A DNA stretch of 64,000 nucleotides from Chryseobacterium jejuense (GCF_017877355.1 NZ_JAGIPR010000002.1:682001-746000); one strand, 5' to 3'. Counted from the stretch's first letter, positions 1-9,106 are shown. Notes: generated by a model not told the origin, from the letters alone. Numbers and translations: made by a program.

Positions 1-82
1 AATTGCTTAAGCGGTCTTAATGGTCGGATTTTATTTTGATCTTTGAATTTGATGATTGTGATGAGAACCAGAAAGGTTCTTG

Positions 83-190
83 AAAGAACTTTAAGATATG
101 ATGAGTTAAGAAAAGTTTGAAATTTAACGCATAGCTTTGTCATTCGCTTGCGAATATTCTTAACTTTTCTTCACTACTTAAAGTTTCTTA
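83..190. repeat. AT-rich imperfect inverted repeat
   Basis: Nested inverted repeats fill the space left of the Lrp gene. AAGAACTTTAAG (84-95) faces CTTAAAGTTTCTT (177-189), AAGAAAAGTT faces AACTTTTCTT further in, and ATTCGC-TT-GCGAAT sits at the centre. The layout resembles the element at 58,190-58,300, and TTAATGGTT follows both. It may be a dispersed palindromic element or a bidirectional terminator for the minus-strand Lrp gene. No coding potential was seen in 1-210. Confidence 0.5.
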
Positions 191-210
191 ATGGTTTAAA
201 AATTTAAAAA

Positions 211-672
211 TTATTCAAGATCAATCTTGAACTTGGTAGATTTTTTCACCTCATGAAGGACGATGGAACTGTGATACTGTCCGATATTAGGAATGTTTGA
301 AATAACGTTGACAGCAAACTCATTATAAGAGTTGATATCTTTGGCAATAATCTTCAGCATGTAGTCATACTCCCCGGAAAGACTGATGATTTCCTGTACT
401 TCATCATACTTTCCAATATGTTTTTCGAAGGTTTCCAAAACTTTCTTGGATTGCTCTTTAAGACGTACGTTACAGTAGACTACAATATTCAGACCCAGTT
501 TCTCACGGTTTAAAAGACCTACATACTTCTGAATGATCCCCTGCTTCTCCAATTGTTTGATTCTTTCATACGTTGGAGTAAAGGTAAGACCAATCTTTTC
601 TGAAATTTCTTTCACTGATAAAGTAGAGTCTTCCTGTATAATGCTGAGAATCATTTTGTCTTTTAAATCCAT
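211..672 (-). CDS. Lrp/AsnC family transcriptional regulator
   Basis: A 153-residue protein of normal length for the feast/famine regulators. The N-terminus (about residues 1-60) holds a winged helix-turn-helix with DKMILSIIQEDSTLSVKEIS and the recognition part TPTYERIKQLEKQGII. The rest is a RAM ligand-binding domain (SLSGEYDYMLKIIAKDINSY). Such proteins form octamers and respond to amino acids; the effector cannot be read from sequence. The gene diverges from the pyrimidine locus, with about 120 bp between the start codon and the pyr promoter. A minus-strand -7 element TATTTTTG lies at 693-700, giving a 5' UTR of roughly 15 nt. Confidence 0.9.
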   Translation of the reverse strand: MDLKDKMILSIIQEDSTLSVKEISEKIGLTFTPTYERIKQLEKQGIIQKYVGLLNREKLGLNIVVYCNVRLKEQSKKVLETFEKHIGKYDEVQEIISLSGEYDYMLKIIAKDINSYNEFAVNVISNIPNIGQYHSSIVLHEVKKSTKFKIDLE

Positions 673-758
673 AGAATAATGTTGCGTTGTAACAAAAATA
701 TTAATTTTAAATGAGAATAAGGAAATACTCAGGGTTTTAATTTATTTTAAACTTTGTT

Positions 759-789
759 TTTGTAGGTTCATAAAATTGTTGTATCTTTG
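759..789 (+). promoter_or_regulatory. Bacteroidota-type promoter of the pyr locus
   Basis: TTTG at 759-762, a 19-bp spacer, then TATCTTTG at 782-789. This matches the known -33 TTTG / -7 TAnnTTTG consensus of Bacteroidota sigma-ABfr promoters. Transcription would start near 794-796, almost at the ATG of the leader ORF, so the transcript may be leaderless (inference). Confidence 0.75.
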
Positions 790-795
790 CACCTA

Positions 796-867
796 ATGAA
801 TAAAAAAGCATTTATATCATTAGATTTACCGGGCGAAAGCGCCCTTTACGATATTTATTGTTATTAG
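796..867 (+). CDS. pyr leader peptide (candidate attenuation leader)
   Basis: A 23-codon ORF, too short for usual gene calling. It begins MNKKAFISLDLPGES, ends YDIYCY, and its TAG stop (865-867) touches the first base of the terminator stem. Codons 17-23 lie in a stretch where 13 of 22 bases (845-866) are T. The arrangement parallels E. coli pyrBI, where UTP shortage slows RNA polymerase in a U-rich leader so that the translating ribosome catches up and blocks the terminator. A ribosome at this stop codon would cover the left arm of the hairpin. No homologue is known to me; the role is inferred from layout. Confidence 0.6.
   Translation: MNKKAFISLDLPGESALYDIYCY
831..866 (+). promoter_or_regulatory. 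Putative pause hairpin and U-rich pause tract
   Basis: GGGCG (831-835), loop AAAG, CGCCC (840-844) form a perfect 5-bp G+C hairpin in an otherwise A+T-rich leader. It is followed by a T-rich tract up to 866. A pause hairpin followed by a uridine-rich run is the classic element of UTP-sensing attenuators. The function is inferred. Confidence 0.5.
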
Positions 868-893
868 CGAAGATTGTTGTCTTCGCTTTTTTT
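867..893 (+). terminator. Intrinsic terminator (attenuator) before pyrB
   Basis: Perfect 7-bp stem GCGAAGA (867-873) / TCTTCGC (880-886) with loop TTGTTG, followed by seven Ts (887-893). It stands between the promoter and the pyrB start at 913, so it must be read through for pyrB expression. That makes it an attenuator rather than the end of an upstream gene. Confidence 0.85.
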
Positions 894-912
894 ATGCTTA
901 AAAATTAAGATT

Positions 913-1803
913 ATGTTTACGATTACAGAACTAAGTACCGAGAAAATCAACAGTATACTGACAGAAGCACTGGCTTTCAGTAATGGAAAAACTGCTAAAA
1001 TTGAAGGCGAAGTTTTTTGCTCCAATCTTTTCTTCGAAGATAGCACAAGAACAAAGACAAGCTTTGATATCGCAGAAAGAAAATTAGGATTGCAGGTTGT
1101 TCCTTTTGATGCGTCGCACAGTTCTGTAAATAAAGGAGAGAGTCTTTATGACACTGTTAAGACGATTGAAAGTCTTGGAGTAAATCTGGTAGTGATCCGA
1201 GATAAGAAAGACAGATATTTTGAGGAACTGAATAATATTAAAATTCCTGTAATCAACGGTGGAGACGGAACAGGAAATCATCCTTCACAATGTATGCTGG
1301 ATCTGATGACCATTTATCAGGAATTCGGAAAGTTTGAAGGATTAAAAATAGGAATTGTAGGAGATGTAAAACACAGCCGTGTTGCCAACTCAAATGCTGA
1401 AGCCTTAAGAAGATTAGGCGCTAAAGTATATTTTTCAGGACCCGAACAATGGTTTGATGAAGGAGCATTAATTAACGGAACTTATCTTTCAGTAGACGAA
1501 CTGATCGCTGAAGTAGATGTTCTGATGTTATTGAGAATTCAACATGAGAGACATGATGCTGCGATGAGCTTCACAGCATCTGACTATCATAAAAGATATG
1601 GCCTGACTAAAGAAAGAGAGCAGGCTATGAAAAAAGAAGCAATCATCATGCATCCGGCACCTATCAACAGAGGAGTTGAAATTGACTCAGATTTAGTAGA
1701 ATGTAAGCGTTCAAGAGTTTTCAGACAAATGGAAAACGGTGTTTTCGCCAGAATGGCCATCTTAAAAGATGCATTGGAAGAAAAAGGATTTACCTTTAAG
1801 TAA
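913..1803 (+). CDS. pyrB: Aspartate carbamoyltransferase catalytic chain
   Basis: Catalyses carbamoyl phosphate + L-aspartate to N-carbamoyl-aspartate, the committed step of pyrimidine synthesis in the cytosol. The 296-residue product has the family marks: carbamoyl-phosphate loop STRT at residues 44-47, HPSQ in the first-domain active site, and HPAPINRG near the C-terminus. I chose the ATG at 913 because the longer frame from 874 begins inside the attenuator hairpin and adds 13 residues the family lacks. No pyrI regulatory chain follows. Expression is probably set by the leader attenuator just upstream. Confidence 0.95.
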   Translation: MFTITELSTEKINSILTEALAFSNGKTAKIEGEVFCSNLFFEDSTRTKTSFDIAERKLGLQVVPFDASHSSVNKGESLYDTVKTIESLGVNLVVIRDKKDRYFEELNNIKIPVINGGDGTGNHPSQCMLDLMTIYQEFGKFEGLKIGIVGDVKHSRVANSNAEALRRLGAKVYFSGPEQWFDEGALINGTYLSVDELIAEVDVLMLLRIQHERHDAAMSFTASDYHKRYGLTKEREQAMKKEAIIMHPAPINRGVEIDSDLVECKRSRVFRQMENGVFARMAILKDALEEKGFTFK

Positions 1804-1831
1804 AAGAGCCAAGATAAAAGTAAAAAGTACG

Positions 1832-2029
1832 GTGAGCTCCGTAGGAGCGACCTGTTAATAGCCATGGGGTGAAACCCCTGGAAGATAATAAAGACAATGA
1901 TTATGTGAGCCCCGTAGGGGTGACCTGTTAATAGCAATTGTAGGGACACCTCCCTATTAATAACTATTAATAACAATAGGGTAAAACCCTTGGGATATAA
2001 AAAAGCCTCGTAGAGGCAACGTGTTAATA
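1832..2029 (+). repeat. Tandem degenerate palindromic repeat between pyrB and carA
   Basis: Three related units, each a short G+C hairpin around CGTAG followed by ACCTGTTAATA or a variant: CTCCGTAGGAG (from 1832), CCCCGTAGGGG (from 1905) and CCTCGTAGAGG (from 2004). Two are followed by GGGGTGAAACCCC or AGGGTAAAACCCT type hairpins. They look like a family of dispersed repeats known in flavobacterial genomes. Being inside the pyrB-carA transcript they could act as RNA structures or partial terminators. Confidence 0.7.
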
Positions 2030-2053
2030 AAAAAGAAAATCTAAATAGAAAAA

Positions 2054-3127
2054 ATGAAGAAAAAATTAATACTGGAGTCCGGTGAAGTGTTTCATGGAGA
2101 AGGTTTCGGAGCAGAATTGGAAACTGCAGGAGAAGTAGTTTTCAATACCGGAATGACAGGGTATCAGGAATTGATCTCTGACCCATCTTACTGTGGTCAG
2201 ATAGTTTGTATGACCTATCCGCTTATCGGGAATTATGGTATTAACCGTGATGATTATGAAAGTATTGAGCCGGCAATTAAAGGACTTATCGTAAAAGAAC
2301 TTTGTGATCTTCCTTCCAACTTCCGTACTCAGATTACTTTAGATGAATTATTTAAAAAGAAAAACCTTTCAGGAATTTCAGGAATCGATACAAGAAGACT
2401 AACAAGAATTCTTCGTAACTCAGGAGTTGTGAAAGGAAAAATCGTGAATGCAGATGCAGACGAAGCAGCGACAGCTGCAGAGCTAAAAACAACCACTTTC
2501 CCAATCAATCAGGTGGAAGAGGTTTCTACTAAAACACCTTACGCAAACCCTAACAGAGGTTTCAAAGTAGTATTGGTAGATTTTGGTGCTAAATTGGGAA
2601 TCATCAGAGAATTATCTCAAAGAAATTGTGACATCATCGTGGTTTCTCACGATACTACAGCAGAAGACATTCTGTTGATGGACCCAGATGGAATTATGCT
2701 TTCAAACGGTCCTGGTGACCCGGAAGATGTACCACACGCATTAGATATGATCCGTGGATTATTAGGAAAAGTTCCAATCTTCGGAATCTGTTTAGGACAC
2801 CAGCTAATTGGTCTTGCTTGTGGAGCAAAAACATTTAAACTGAAATTCGGACACAGAGGAGGAAACCACCCGGTACTGGATTTAGCGAAAAATACGGTAG
2901 CAATAACCTCTCAGAACCATGGATATGCAGTAGATCAGGAAAGTTTGAAAGGAACAGATCTTATAGAAACTCACATCGCTCTGAACGACAGAACCAACGA
3001 AGGATTAAAACACAAAATCCACCCTTGTTTCTCAGTTCAGTATCACCCTGAAGCGAGCCCGGGCCCTGAAGATGCAAACTACTTATTTGATGAGTTCATC
3101 CAGTTAATGGAAGACTTTAAGAAATAA
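2054..3127 (+). CDS. carA: Carbamoyl phosphate synthase small (glutaminase) subunit
   Basis: Hydrolyses glutamine and channels ammonia to CarB for carbamoyl phosphate synthesis. The 357-residue protein has an N-terminal CPSase small-chain domain (about 1-150) and a class I glutamine amidotransferase domain. The catalytic triad is visible as Cys246 in GICLGHQ and His331/Glu333 in QYHPEASPGPE. It lies 250 bp after pyrB with a repeat array between. The product feeds both PyrB and arginine synthesis. Confidence 0.96.
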   Translation: MKKKLILESGEVFHGEGFGAELETAGEVVFNTGMTGYQELISDPSYCGQIVCMTYPLIGNYGINRDDYESIEPAIKGLIVKELCDLPSNFRTQITLDELFKKKNLSGISGIDTRRLTRILRNSGVVKGKIVNADADEAATAAELKTTTFPINQVEEVSTKTPYANPNRGFKVVLVDFGAKLGIIRELSQRNCDIIVVSHDTTAEDILLMDPDGIMLSNGPGDPEDVPHALDMIRGLLGKVPIFGICLGHQLIGLACGAKTFKLKFGHRGGNHPVLDLAKNTVAITSQNHGYAVDQESLKGTDLIETHIALNDRTNEGLKHKIHPCFSVQYHPEASPGPEDANYLFDEFIQLMEDFKK

Positions 3128-3130
3128 GAA

Positions 3131-3573
3131 AGACTTCAGATATTAGACATCAGATAACAGACTTTATCATGCACAATTTTGAAAAACTGGTTTTTTGGCA
3201 GAAATCGATTGAACTTGCAAAACAAGTTTACACCATTTGTGCAGAATTACCTAAAGATGAAAAGTTTGGTTTAATTTCTCAAATTAAAAGATCTGTAATT
3301 TCTATTCCTTCAAATATAGCAGAGGGAGCAGGAAGAAATAATGATAAAGAATTTTATCACTTTCTTGGAATTGCAAATGCGTCCTCTTTTGAGTTGCAGA
3401 CACAGTTAATTTTAACTAGAGAATTAAATTTACTTGACGTAGAAAAAGTCAATAGTCTAATATCAAATCTGAATGAAATTCAAAGAATGATTTATACATT
3501 CAAATCTAATTTAAAAAAGTAAAACATCCTGTTGGAAGTCTGAAATCTGACATCTAACATCTTGTATCTAAAA
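3131..3573 (+). repeat. Degenerate TTAGACATCAGA-like repeats flanking the four-helix gene
   Basis: Upstream (3131-3165) and downstream (3531-3573) of the small gene at 3169-3522 are short stretches built on the word AGACATCAGA / TGACATCTAACATC, the second largely the reverse complement of the first. Comparable AGATAAGAGAC-type words occur at 27,920-28,080. They suggest the small gene plus flanks was inserted as a unit into carAB. Confidence 0.5.
3169..3522 (+). CDS. Four helix bundle protein (23S rRNA-intervening sequence / S23 type)
   Basis: A 117-residue all-helical protein with the family signature: FEKLVFWQKSIELAKQVY at the start, QIKRSVISIPSNIAEG in the middle (residues about 39-54), and FYHFLGIANASSFELQTQL after it. 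The family (TIGR02436-like) was first seen inside 23S rRNA intervening sequences, is common in Bacteroidota, and is related in fold to the Avd protein of diversity-generating retroelements; its cellular role is unclear. It splits carA from carB (41 bp after carA, 59 bp before carB) and is flanked by degenerate inverted repeats. It probably rides on the operon transcript. Confidence 0.88.
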   Translation: MHNFEKLVFWQKSIELAKQVYTICAELPKDEKFGLISQIKRSVISIPSNIAEGAGRNNDKEFYHFLGIANASSFELQTQLILTRELNLLDVEKVNSLISNLNEIQRMIYTFKSNLKK

Positions 3574-3581
3574 AAAGAAAA

Positions 3582-6500
3582 ATGGCAAAACGTACAGATA
3601 TAAAAACAATTTTAGTAATCGGTTCAGGACCTATCATCATCGGTCAGGCAGCTGAATTTGATTACGCAGGAACGCAGGCTTGTCTGTCTTTGAAAGAAGA
3701 AGGCTATAAAGTAATCTTGATTAACTCAAACCCTGCAACAATCATGACAGATGTGGAAATCGCTGATAAAGTATATATTGAGCCGATTTCATTACAGTTT
3801 GTAAGCCACATCATCAGAAAAGAGCGTCCGGATGCATTACTACCAACACTTGGAGGCCAGACTGGTCTTAATATGGCGGTAGAACTGGAAAAATCAGGAA
3901 TTCTTGAAGAATGCAAAGTAGAAGTATTGGGAACTAAGCTTTCTGCCATCAACAGAGCAGAAGACAGAGACCTTTTCCGTGAATTGATGAGAGAATTGAA
4001 TGAGCCGGTTCCGGAATCTGATATTGTAAACACAGTAGAAGGAGCATTAGCCTTTGCTGACGAGATCGGATATCCTGTAATTGTTCGTCCTGCCTTTACC
4101 ATGGGAGGAACAGGTGGAGGTATTGCTTCCACTGAGGCAGAATTGAAAGAGATTGCTGAATTGGGACTAAAACACAGTCCGGTTACACAGTGTCTTATCG
4201 AGAAATCAATTGCAGGTTTCAAAGAAATTGAGTACGAAGTAATGCGTGATGCAAACGACAACGCGATTGTAGTTTGTAACATGGAAAATATTGACCCGGT
4301 AGGAGTTCACACAGGAGACTCTATCGTAGTAGCACCTTCTCAGACCCTTTCAGACAGAGAATATCAGTTATTGAGAAATGCTTCTTTAAAAATTATCAGA
4401 GCATTGGGAATTGAAGGTGGATGTAACGTACAGTTAGCTTTAGATCCACATTCATTCGATTACTATATCATTGAAGTAAACCCTAGAGTTTCCCGCTCAT
4501 CAGCTTTAGCAAGTAAGGCAACAGGATATCCGATTGCAAAAATTGCTGCAAAGATCGCTGTAGGATTAACTCTTGATGAAATCATGAACCCGGTAACAGG
4601 AAAAACATACGCATGTTTCGAACCTGCTTTGGACTATGTAGTTACTAAATTCCCAAGATTCCCATTCGATAAGTTCGAAACGGCAGACAGAAGACTTTCT
4701 ACTCAGATGAAGGCTACTGGTGAAGTAATGGCGATCGGAAGAAACTTTGAAGAGTCTTTACAGAAAGCGATCCGTTCATTAGAAACAGGAATCAAGCATT
4801 TAGGATTAAAGACTAAGCAGGCTCAGGCACTTACTGCTGAAGAAATCGAAAGAAGAATCAGAGTGTGTGATGATGAGAGATTATTCATCATCGGAGATGC
4901 TTTAAGAAGAGGATACGACTGGGAACAAATCGTAGAATGGAGCAAAATTGATAAATTCTTCATCTGGAAGCTGAAAAAGCTGGTAGACTTCGAAAAAGTT
5001 ATTGCTGAAAACAAATTTGATAAAGAAACATTAATCGAAGCTAAGAGATTAGGTTTTGCAGATATCAATATCGCAGTTCTTTGGGATGTGAAAGAGCGTG
5101 AAATTTTCAACTTCAGAAAAGAAAACGGGATAATGCCGGTGTACAAAATGGTAGACACCTGCGCCGCTGAGTTTGAAAGTGAAACTCCTTATTTCTACGG
5201 AACGTACGAAGAAGAAAATGAAAGTGTAGTTTCTGATAAAGAAAAGATCATCGTTTTAGGTTCAGGACCTATCAGAATCGGACAGGGAGTTGAGTTTGAC
5301 TACGCAACAGTTCACTCAGTGTGGGCAATCAAAGAAATGGGGTACGAAGCGATCATCATCAACAACAACCCTGAAACAGTTTCTACAGACTTCTCTATCT
5401 CAGATAAATTATACTTCGAACCCTTAACAGAAGAAGATGTAATGAACATCATCGAGCTTGAAAAACCTAAAGGAGTAGTAGTACAGTTCGGAGGACAAAC
5501 AGCAATCAACCTTGCAGATAAATTAGCTTCTCACGGAGTACAGATCTTAGGAACTTCGTTAGAAGATCTTGACAGAGCTGAAAACAGAGATAAATTCGAA
5601 AAAGCATTACAAGAGCTTGGAATTCCTCAGCCAAAAGGAAGAACTTCAACCTCAAAAGAAGAAGCAATAGAAATTGCCAATGAAATCGGTTATCCGGTAT
5701 TGGTACGTCCAAGTTATGTTTTGGGAGGTAGAGCAATGGAAATTGTGTATACCGAAGCCGAGCTGGCGCACTATATGGAATTTGCAGTAGAAGCAAGCCC
5801 TGAGCATCCTATCCTTGTTGATAAATACATGGTAGGAAAAGAAATTGAAGTAGATGCGATCTGCGATGGTGAGACAGTGGTCATTCCAGGGATTATGGAG
5901 CACATCGAAAGAGCAGGGGTTCACTCCGGAGACTCTATCGCAGTATATCCGCCACAGAACATTTCTCAAAGTGAAATAGATACTTTAGTAGATTATACTC
6001 AAAGATTAGCAAAAGGATTGAAAGTGATTGGATTGATGAACATCCAGTACGTACTTTTCGAAGGAAACGTGTATGTGATCGAAGTAAATCCACGGTCATC
6101 AAGAACAGTTCCTTTCTTATCTAAAATCACAGAGGTTCCAATGGCAAACCTTGCAACAAAAGCGATCTTAGGACAGAAATTAGCAGATCTTGGGTACAAA
6201 AACGGTTTAGTTCCGAATAAAGAAGGAGTCTTTGTAAAAGTACCGGTATTCTCTTTCTCAAAACTGACAAAGGTTGACATCTCTTTAGGCCCTGAAATGA
6301 AGTCTACAGGAGAGGTTATGGGGAAAGATACTACTTTAGAAAAAGCCCTTTACAAAGGATTGGTAGCAGCAGGAAGAAAAGTTCCAATGCACGGTTCTAT
6401 CTTGTTCACAGTTGCAGACAAGCATAAGCAGGAAGCAGCAGATTTGGCAGCAAGGTTCCATGAAGTAGGTTTCAGAATCTGGGCTACAGAAGGGACAGCG

Positions 6501-6764
6501 AAATTCTTCGAAGAAAAAGGGATTCCTTGTAAAATAGGATACAAAATAGGAGAAGAAAGCGTAAATCTTATCGACCTGATCCAGAAAGGAAAAGTTCAGT
6601 ATGTTGTAAACACCACTACTAAAGGTAAACAGGCAGAAAGAGATGGATTCCAGATCAGAAGAATGAGTGTGGAAAACGGAGTTCCTTGTTTAACTTCAAT
6701 GGATACGGTAGAAGCAATTCTAAAAGTAATCGAAAGCATGAGCTTCAAAATGGAGACCATGTAA
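3582..6764 (+). CDS. carB: Carbamoyl phosphate synthase large subunit
   Basis: Makes carbamoyl phosphate from bicarbonate, ammonia from CarA and two ATP. The protein has 1060 residues, near the usual 1,070. It shows two homologous synthetase halves, each opening with the ATP-grasp motif ([20 protein letters not shown] near residue 13 and [20 protein letters not shown] near 560), separated by an oligomerisation region. The last 130 residues or so form the MGS-like allosteric domain ([20 protein letters not shown]). It is the last gene of the pyrimidine cluster and is followed directly by a terminator. Confidence 0.97.
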   Translation: MAKRTDIKTILVIGSGPIIIGQAAEFDYAGTQACLSLKEEGYKVILINSNPATIMTDVEIADKVYIEPISLQFVSHIIRKERPDALLPTLGGQTGLNMAVELEKSGILEECKVEVLGTKLSAINRAEDRDLFRELMRELNEPVPESDIVNTVEGALAFADEIGYPVIVRPAFTMGGTGGGIASTEAELKEIAELGLKHSPVTQCLIEKSIAGFKEIEYEVMRDANDNAIVVCNMENIDPVGVHTGDSIVVAPSQTLSDREYQLLRNASLKIIRALGIEGGCNVQLALDPHSFDYYIIEVNPRVSRSSALASKATGYPIAKIAAKIAVGLTLDEIMNPVTGKTYACFEPALDYVVTKFPRFPFDKFETADRRLSTQMKATGEVMAIGRNFEESLQKAIRSLETGIKHLGLKTKQAQALTAEEIERRIRVCDDERLFIIGDALRRGYDWEQIVEWSKIDKFFIWKLKKLVDFEKVIAENKFDKETLIEAKRLGFADINIAVLWDVKEREIFNFRKENGIMPVYKMVDTCAAEFESETPYFYGTYEEENESVVSDKEKIIVLGSGPIRIGQGVEFDYATVHSVWAIKEMGYEAIIINNNPETVSTDFSISDKLYFEPLTEEDVMNIIELEKPKGVVVQFGGQTAINLADKLASHGVQILGTSLEDLDRAENRDKFEKALQELGIPQPKGRTSTSKEEAIEIANEIGYPVLVRPSYVLGGRAMEIVYTEAELAHYMEFAVEASPEHPILVDKYMVGKEIEVDAICDGETVVIPGIMEHIERAGVHSGDSIAVYPPQNISQSEIDTLVDYTQRLAKGLKVIGLMNIQYVLFEGNVYVIEVNPRSSRTVPFLSKITEVPMANLATKAILGQKLADLGYKNGLVPNKEGVFVKVPVFSFSKLTKVDISLGPEMKSTGEVMGKDTTLEKALYKGLVAAGRKVPMHGSILFTVADKHKQEAADLAARFHEVGFRIWATEGTAKFFEEKGIPCKIGYKIGEESVNLIDLIQKGKVQYVVNTTTKGKQAERDGFQIRRMSVENGVPCLTSMDTVEAILKVIESMSFKMETM

Positions 6765-6786
6765 TTTCGGAAAACAAATATTCCCA

Positions 6787-6816
6787 ATCCCGCAGGTTAT
6801 CTTGCGGGATTTTTTT
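6787..6816 (+). terminator. Intrinsic terminator after carB
   Basis: ATCCCGCA (6787-6794) pairs with TGCGGGAT (6803-6810), followed by a run of seven Ts. It closes the pyrB-carA-carB transcription unit. Confidence 0.9.
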
Positions 6817-6987
6817 ATGTAAAGAATTGATCTCTAAATATTTTGTTTGCTTAAAAGTTTTAAATTAGTGAAGGAAATTTATTTGGGTTAACTGATATTG
6901 AGTTCTGTTTCGTACATTGATTTTCAGATTCAGCAATGCAGATATGGTTAAAAACCTTTAAAAAACAAAAGATTAAAATTATCGATT

Positions 6988-7425
6988 ATGAAAAAAATTG
7001 TATTACTTTCCTTCTTCTTTCTTTTCTGTGAAACTTTTTCGCAGGAAATGAAAATAAAAAAAGAAAAATGGCATTGGAACAACAATAAAGTTAAACAAGA
7101 CACCATTGCAGGTTATGCACAGGTATTAAAAGTTGATAATATTTTATACATTTCAGGAGCTGTAGCAAGCGAAATAACTCCAGAAGGAATTACATCTGTA
7201 TATAATGATTTAAAAGCTTCATTGGCTAGTTTTGGAGCAACATTTGAAAATGTTGTAAAAGAGAATCTATATACAACAGATATAGATGGAATGAAAAAAT
7301 TAAATTACGTCAGGAAAAAATTTTACAAAAAAGACTTTCCTGCAGCTACCTGGATACAAATACAACGATTATATATGCCTTCAGCCAAAGTAGAGGTTGA
7401 ATTAATTGCCCATCTGCCGAAATAA
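6988..7425 (+). CDS. Exported RidA (YjgF/YER057c/UK114) family protein
   Basis: 145 residues. An N-terminal signal peptide (KKIVLLSFFFLFCETFSQ, cleavage near residue 19) is followed by a RidA-like domain with ISGAVAS, YNDLKASLASFGATFENVV and the C-terminal RLYMPSAKVEVELIAH. Cytosolic RidA deaminates enamine/imine intermediates such as 2-aminoacrylate. The arginine equivalent to the catalytic Arg105 is kept (RLYMPSAKVEVE). Export is unusual for the family, so a periplasmic imine-scavenging or other role is possible but unproven. It stands alone between the carB terminator and a lipoprotein. Confidence 0.8.
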   Translation: MKKIVLLSFFFLFCETFSQEMKIKKEKWHWNNNKVKQDTIAGYAQVLKVDNILYISGAVASEITPEGITSVYNDLKASLASFGATFENVVKENLYTTDIDGMKKLNYVRKKFYKKDFPAATWIQIQRLYMPSAKVEVELIAHLPK

Positions 7426-7471
7426 TTGTCAATAAATCCGTGAGCCTTTTTTGCGGGTACAGAAGAAACCA

Positions 7472-7500
7472 TTCTAAAAATAATCTATTTATTTTTAGAA
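7472..7500. terminator. Perfect hairpin in the gap after the RidA-like gene
   Basis: TTCTAAAAATA (7472-7482), 7-nt loop, TATTTTTAGAA (7490-7500). The 11-bp stem is perfect but A+T-rich and lacks a T run on the plus strand, so it is either a weak terminator or an mRNA end structure just before the next gene. Confidence 0.4.
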
Positions 7501-7517
7501 AAACCATCTAAACTAAA

Positions 7518-7961
7518 ATGAGTATTAAGGCAATTACTTTAGGATTTTTAAGTTCTATTTTCGTTCTGATGCTTTTAGGATGTTCTTATTTGACCGAGTT
7601 TTATATTCAAAACCAGACCGGAACCCCCAAAATAATAATGATTAATTATAATTACCCGATTTCAAAAGCCATTAAGGATGAGCCTGCCGGCTTCGGATTT
7701 AATTATGAAAACGGAATATTGTCTCCCCGAGATTTTCGAAAAATCAAAAACCTTAAGTCCATTGAAAAAATAGAAGTAAAAGATTCTGCCATTATTTTGG
7801 AAGTTCAGCCCAATTCAACTACAAGGATTGACAGAAGCCATAACGGAAACTGGAGATATAGGATTAAAAGCGTTGAGGTTAATGGAAAAACCTTTAGTCC
7901 GGAAGAATTGAAGAATAAGACTAAGTTCATCAGTAATGATTATGTTTATAAAATTGAATGA
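7518..7961 (+). CDS. Putative lipoprotein, unknown function
   Basis: 147 residues. A hydrophobic N-terminus (TLGFLSSIFVLMLLGCSY) ends in a lipobox with Cys22, so the mature protein should be lipid-anchored in the periplasm or outer membrane. The rest is a small mixed alpha/beta domain without a motif I recognise; NSTTRIDRSHNGNWRYRI and VNGKTFSPEELKNK are its most distinctive stretches. It is probably a single-gene unit, followed by a strong hairpin. Confidence 0.65.
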   Translation: MSIKAITLGFLSSIFVLMLLGCSYLTEFYIQNQTGTPKIIMINYNYPISKAIKDEPAGFGFNYENGILSPRDFRKIKNLKSIEKIEVKDSAIILEVQPNSTTRIDRSHNGNWRYRIKSVEVNGKTFSPEELKNKTKFISNDYVYKIE

Positions 7962-8001
7962 ATATTTTGTGAGATATAATTTCTTATTAATGCTTGAAAA
8001 T

Positions 8002-8034
8002 AAACCTAACAGGTTTCAAAAACCTGTTAGGTTT
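8002..8034. terminator. Long perfect hairpin (AACCTAACAGGTTT repeat type)
   Basis: AAACCTAACAGGTTT (8002-8016), loop CAAA, AACCTGTTAGGTTT (8021-8034). The 14-bp stem is perfect, and it lies 40 nt after the lipoprotein stop. It probably terminates that gene and resembles dispersed hairpin repeats of Bacteroidota. The rest of 7,962-8,311 shows no gene; a frame crossing it is an artefact of the palindrome. Confidence 0.65.
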
Positions 8035-8311
8035 AGAATACAAATACACGAATTTCCTTACAGAATACTCAATGACAACCGGAGAGCACTATTTAATTAT
8101 ATTCGAAAACAATCATATAAAATCTATTCAGAAGAATGTTGGGCATTATGATTGAAAAAGATTGAGCTCACATGTTTGATATTTATTATCAGCAACAATT
8201 TGCGATATCAATTGTAGGATTTCAAATTTATTATTCAGATAAAATAATTGTATAAAAATAATCTAAATTGCTGCCTAGGCCGTATATTAGCATAAAGAGA
8301 TGTACATCACC

Positions 8312-9106
8312 ATGAAATACAAATATTTAGTTTACATTCCGTTATTGACAATTACTTCCTGTAATAAGTCTGAGAAAAAAGTTGAAGCTTCTAATTCTGT
8401 ACTCCAAAAAAAATACATCACTTTGGCATCCGTGAAAAATCCGTCCGGGAAAGAAATATCCTGGAAAGGATTTCTGAATGGAAAAACCCCGGTGTTTATC
8501 CATTACCAAGTGGATGGTAATCTAATTGTCGGAGAAATTACCTACCTGAATACTAAAAATAAATTGCCTATAACACTTTTAGGAACCATTGAAGATGATA
8601 ATAGCTACAGAATTTTAGAATTTGAAAAATCTGGAAATATAACGGGCGTCATTACCGGAAAACCAGCGGAAGGCACTTTCAAAGGAAGTTGGTTTTCACC
8701 AAAGACCAGAAAAGAGCTTGTACTTAATCTTGTAAAGAAGGATACTGCTCTCGTTTCAGATGGGATAGAAACAAAGTTAGGAGATCTGTTCGGTCGTTAC
8801 CGTTACCAGTATAGTGAAGCAGGCTATCAGGGAGATTTAGAAATTAAGAGATTGCCAGATTCAAAAGCTGTTTTTGGAATAACATCAGTTACCGGGGAAC
8901 CGGCAAGAAATCTTGCACAAATAGACGATGACACCATCAGCCTGAAAGCAACCGATTTTGTATATAAACTGGCGGATACAGATGATTGTGAATTTAGAGT
9001 GAAGTTCTACAAAGGATTTGCTGTGGTTCAGTATACCCAGGGAGTATGCAGCGGGCAATTCGGAATGAATGCCACTATTGAAGGAATATATCTGAAAACA
9101 AAATAA
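8312..9106 (+). CDS. Putative lipoprotein, unknown function
   Basis: 264 residues from the ATG at 8312, which gives a clean lipoprotein signal (MKYKYLVYIPLLTITSCNKS, lipobox ITSC). A start at 8300 would add four residues. The mature part looks like two beta-rich domains: one with NGKTPVFIHYQVDGNLIVGE, and one (from about residue 150) with FGRYRYQYSEAGYQGDLEIK and three spaced cysteines or acidic patches near CEFRVKFYKGFAVVQYTQ. I do not recognise the family. It is likely monocistronic, with 225 bp before the next gene. Confidence 0.65.
   Translation: MKYKYLVYIPLLTITSCNKSEKKVEASNSVLQKKYITLASVKNPSGKEISWKGFLNGKTPVFIHYQVDGNLIVGEITYLNTKNKLPITLLGTIEDDNSYRILEFEKSGNITGVITGKPAEGTFKGSWFSPKTRKELVLNLVKKDTALVSDGIETKLGDLFGRYRYQYSEAGYQGDLEIKRLPDSKAVFGITSVTGEPARNLAQIDDDTISLKATDFVYKLADTDDCEFRVKFYKGFAVVQYTQGVCSGQFGMNATIEGIYLKTK

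Noticed and set aside
874..912. Upstream extension of pyrB (13 extra codons from an ATG at 874)
   Set aside because: It begins in the loop of the attenuator hairpin, and the added residues do not belong to the family; the ATG at 913 fits.
7936..8151. 71-codon frame after the lipoprotein gene
   Set aside because: It overlaps the lipoprotein end and reads through a perfect hairpin repeat; no protein-like features.
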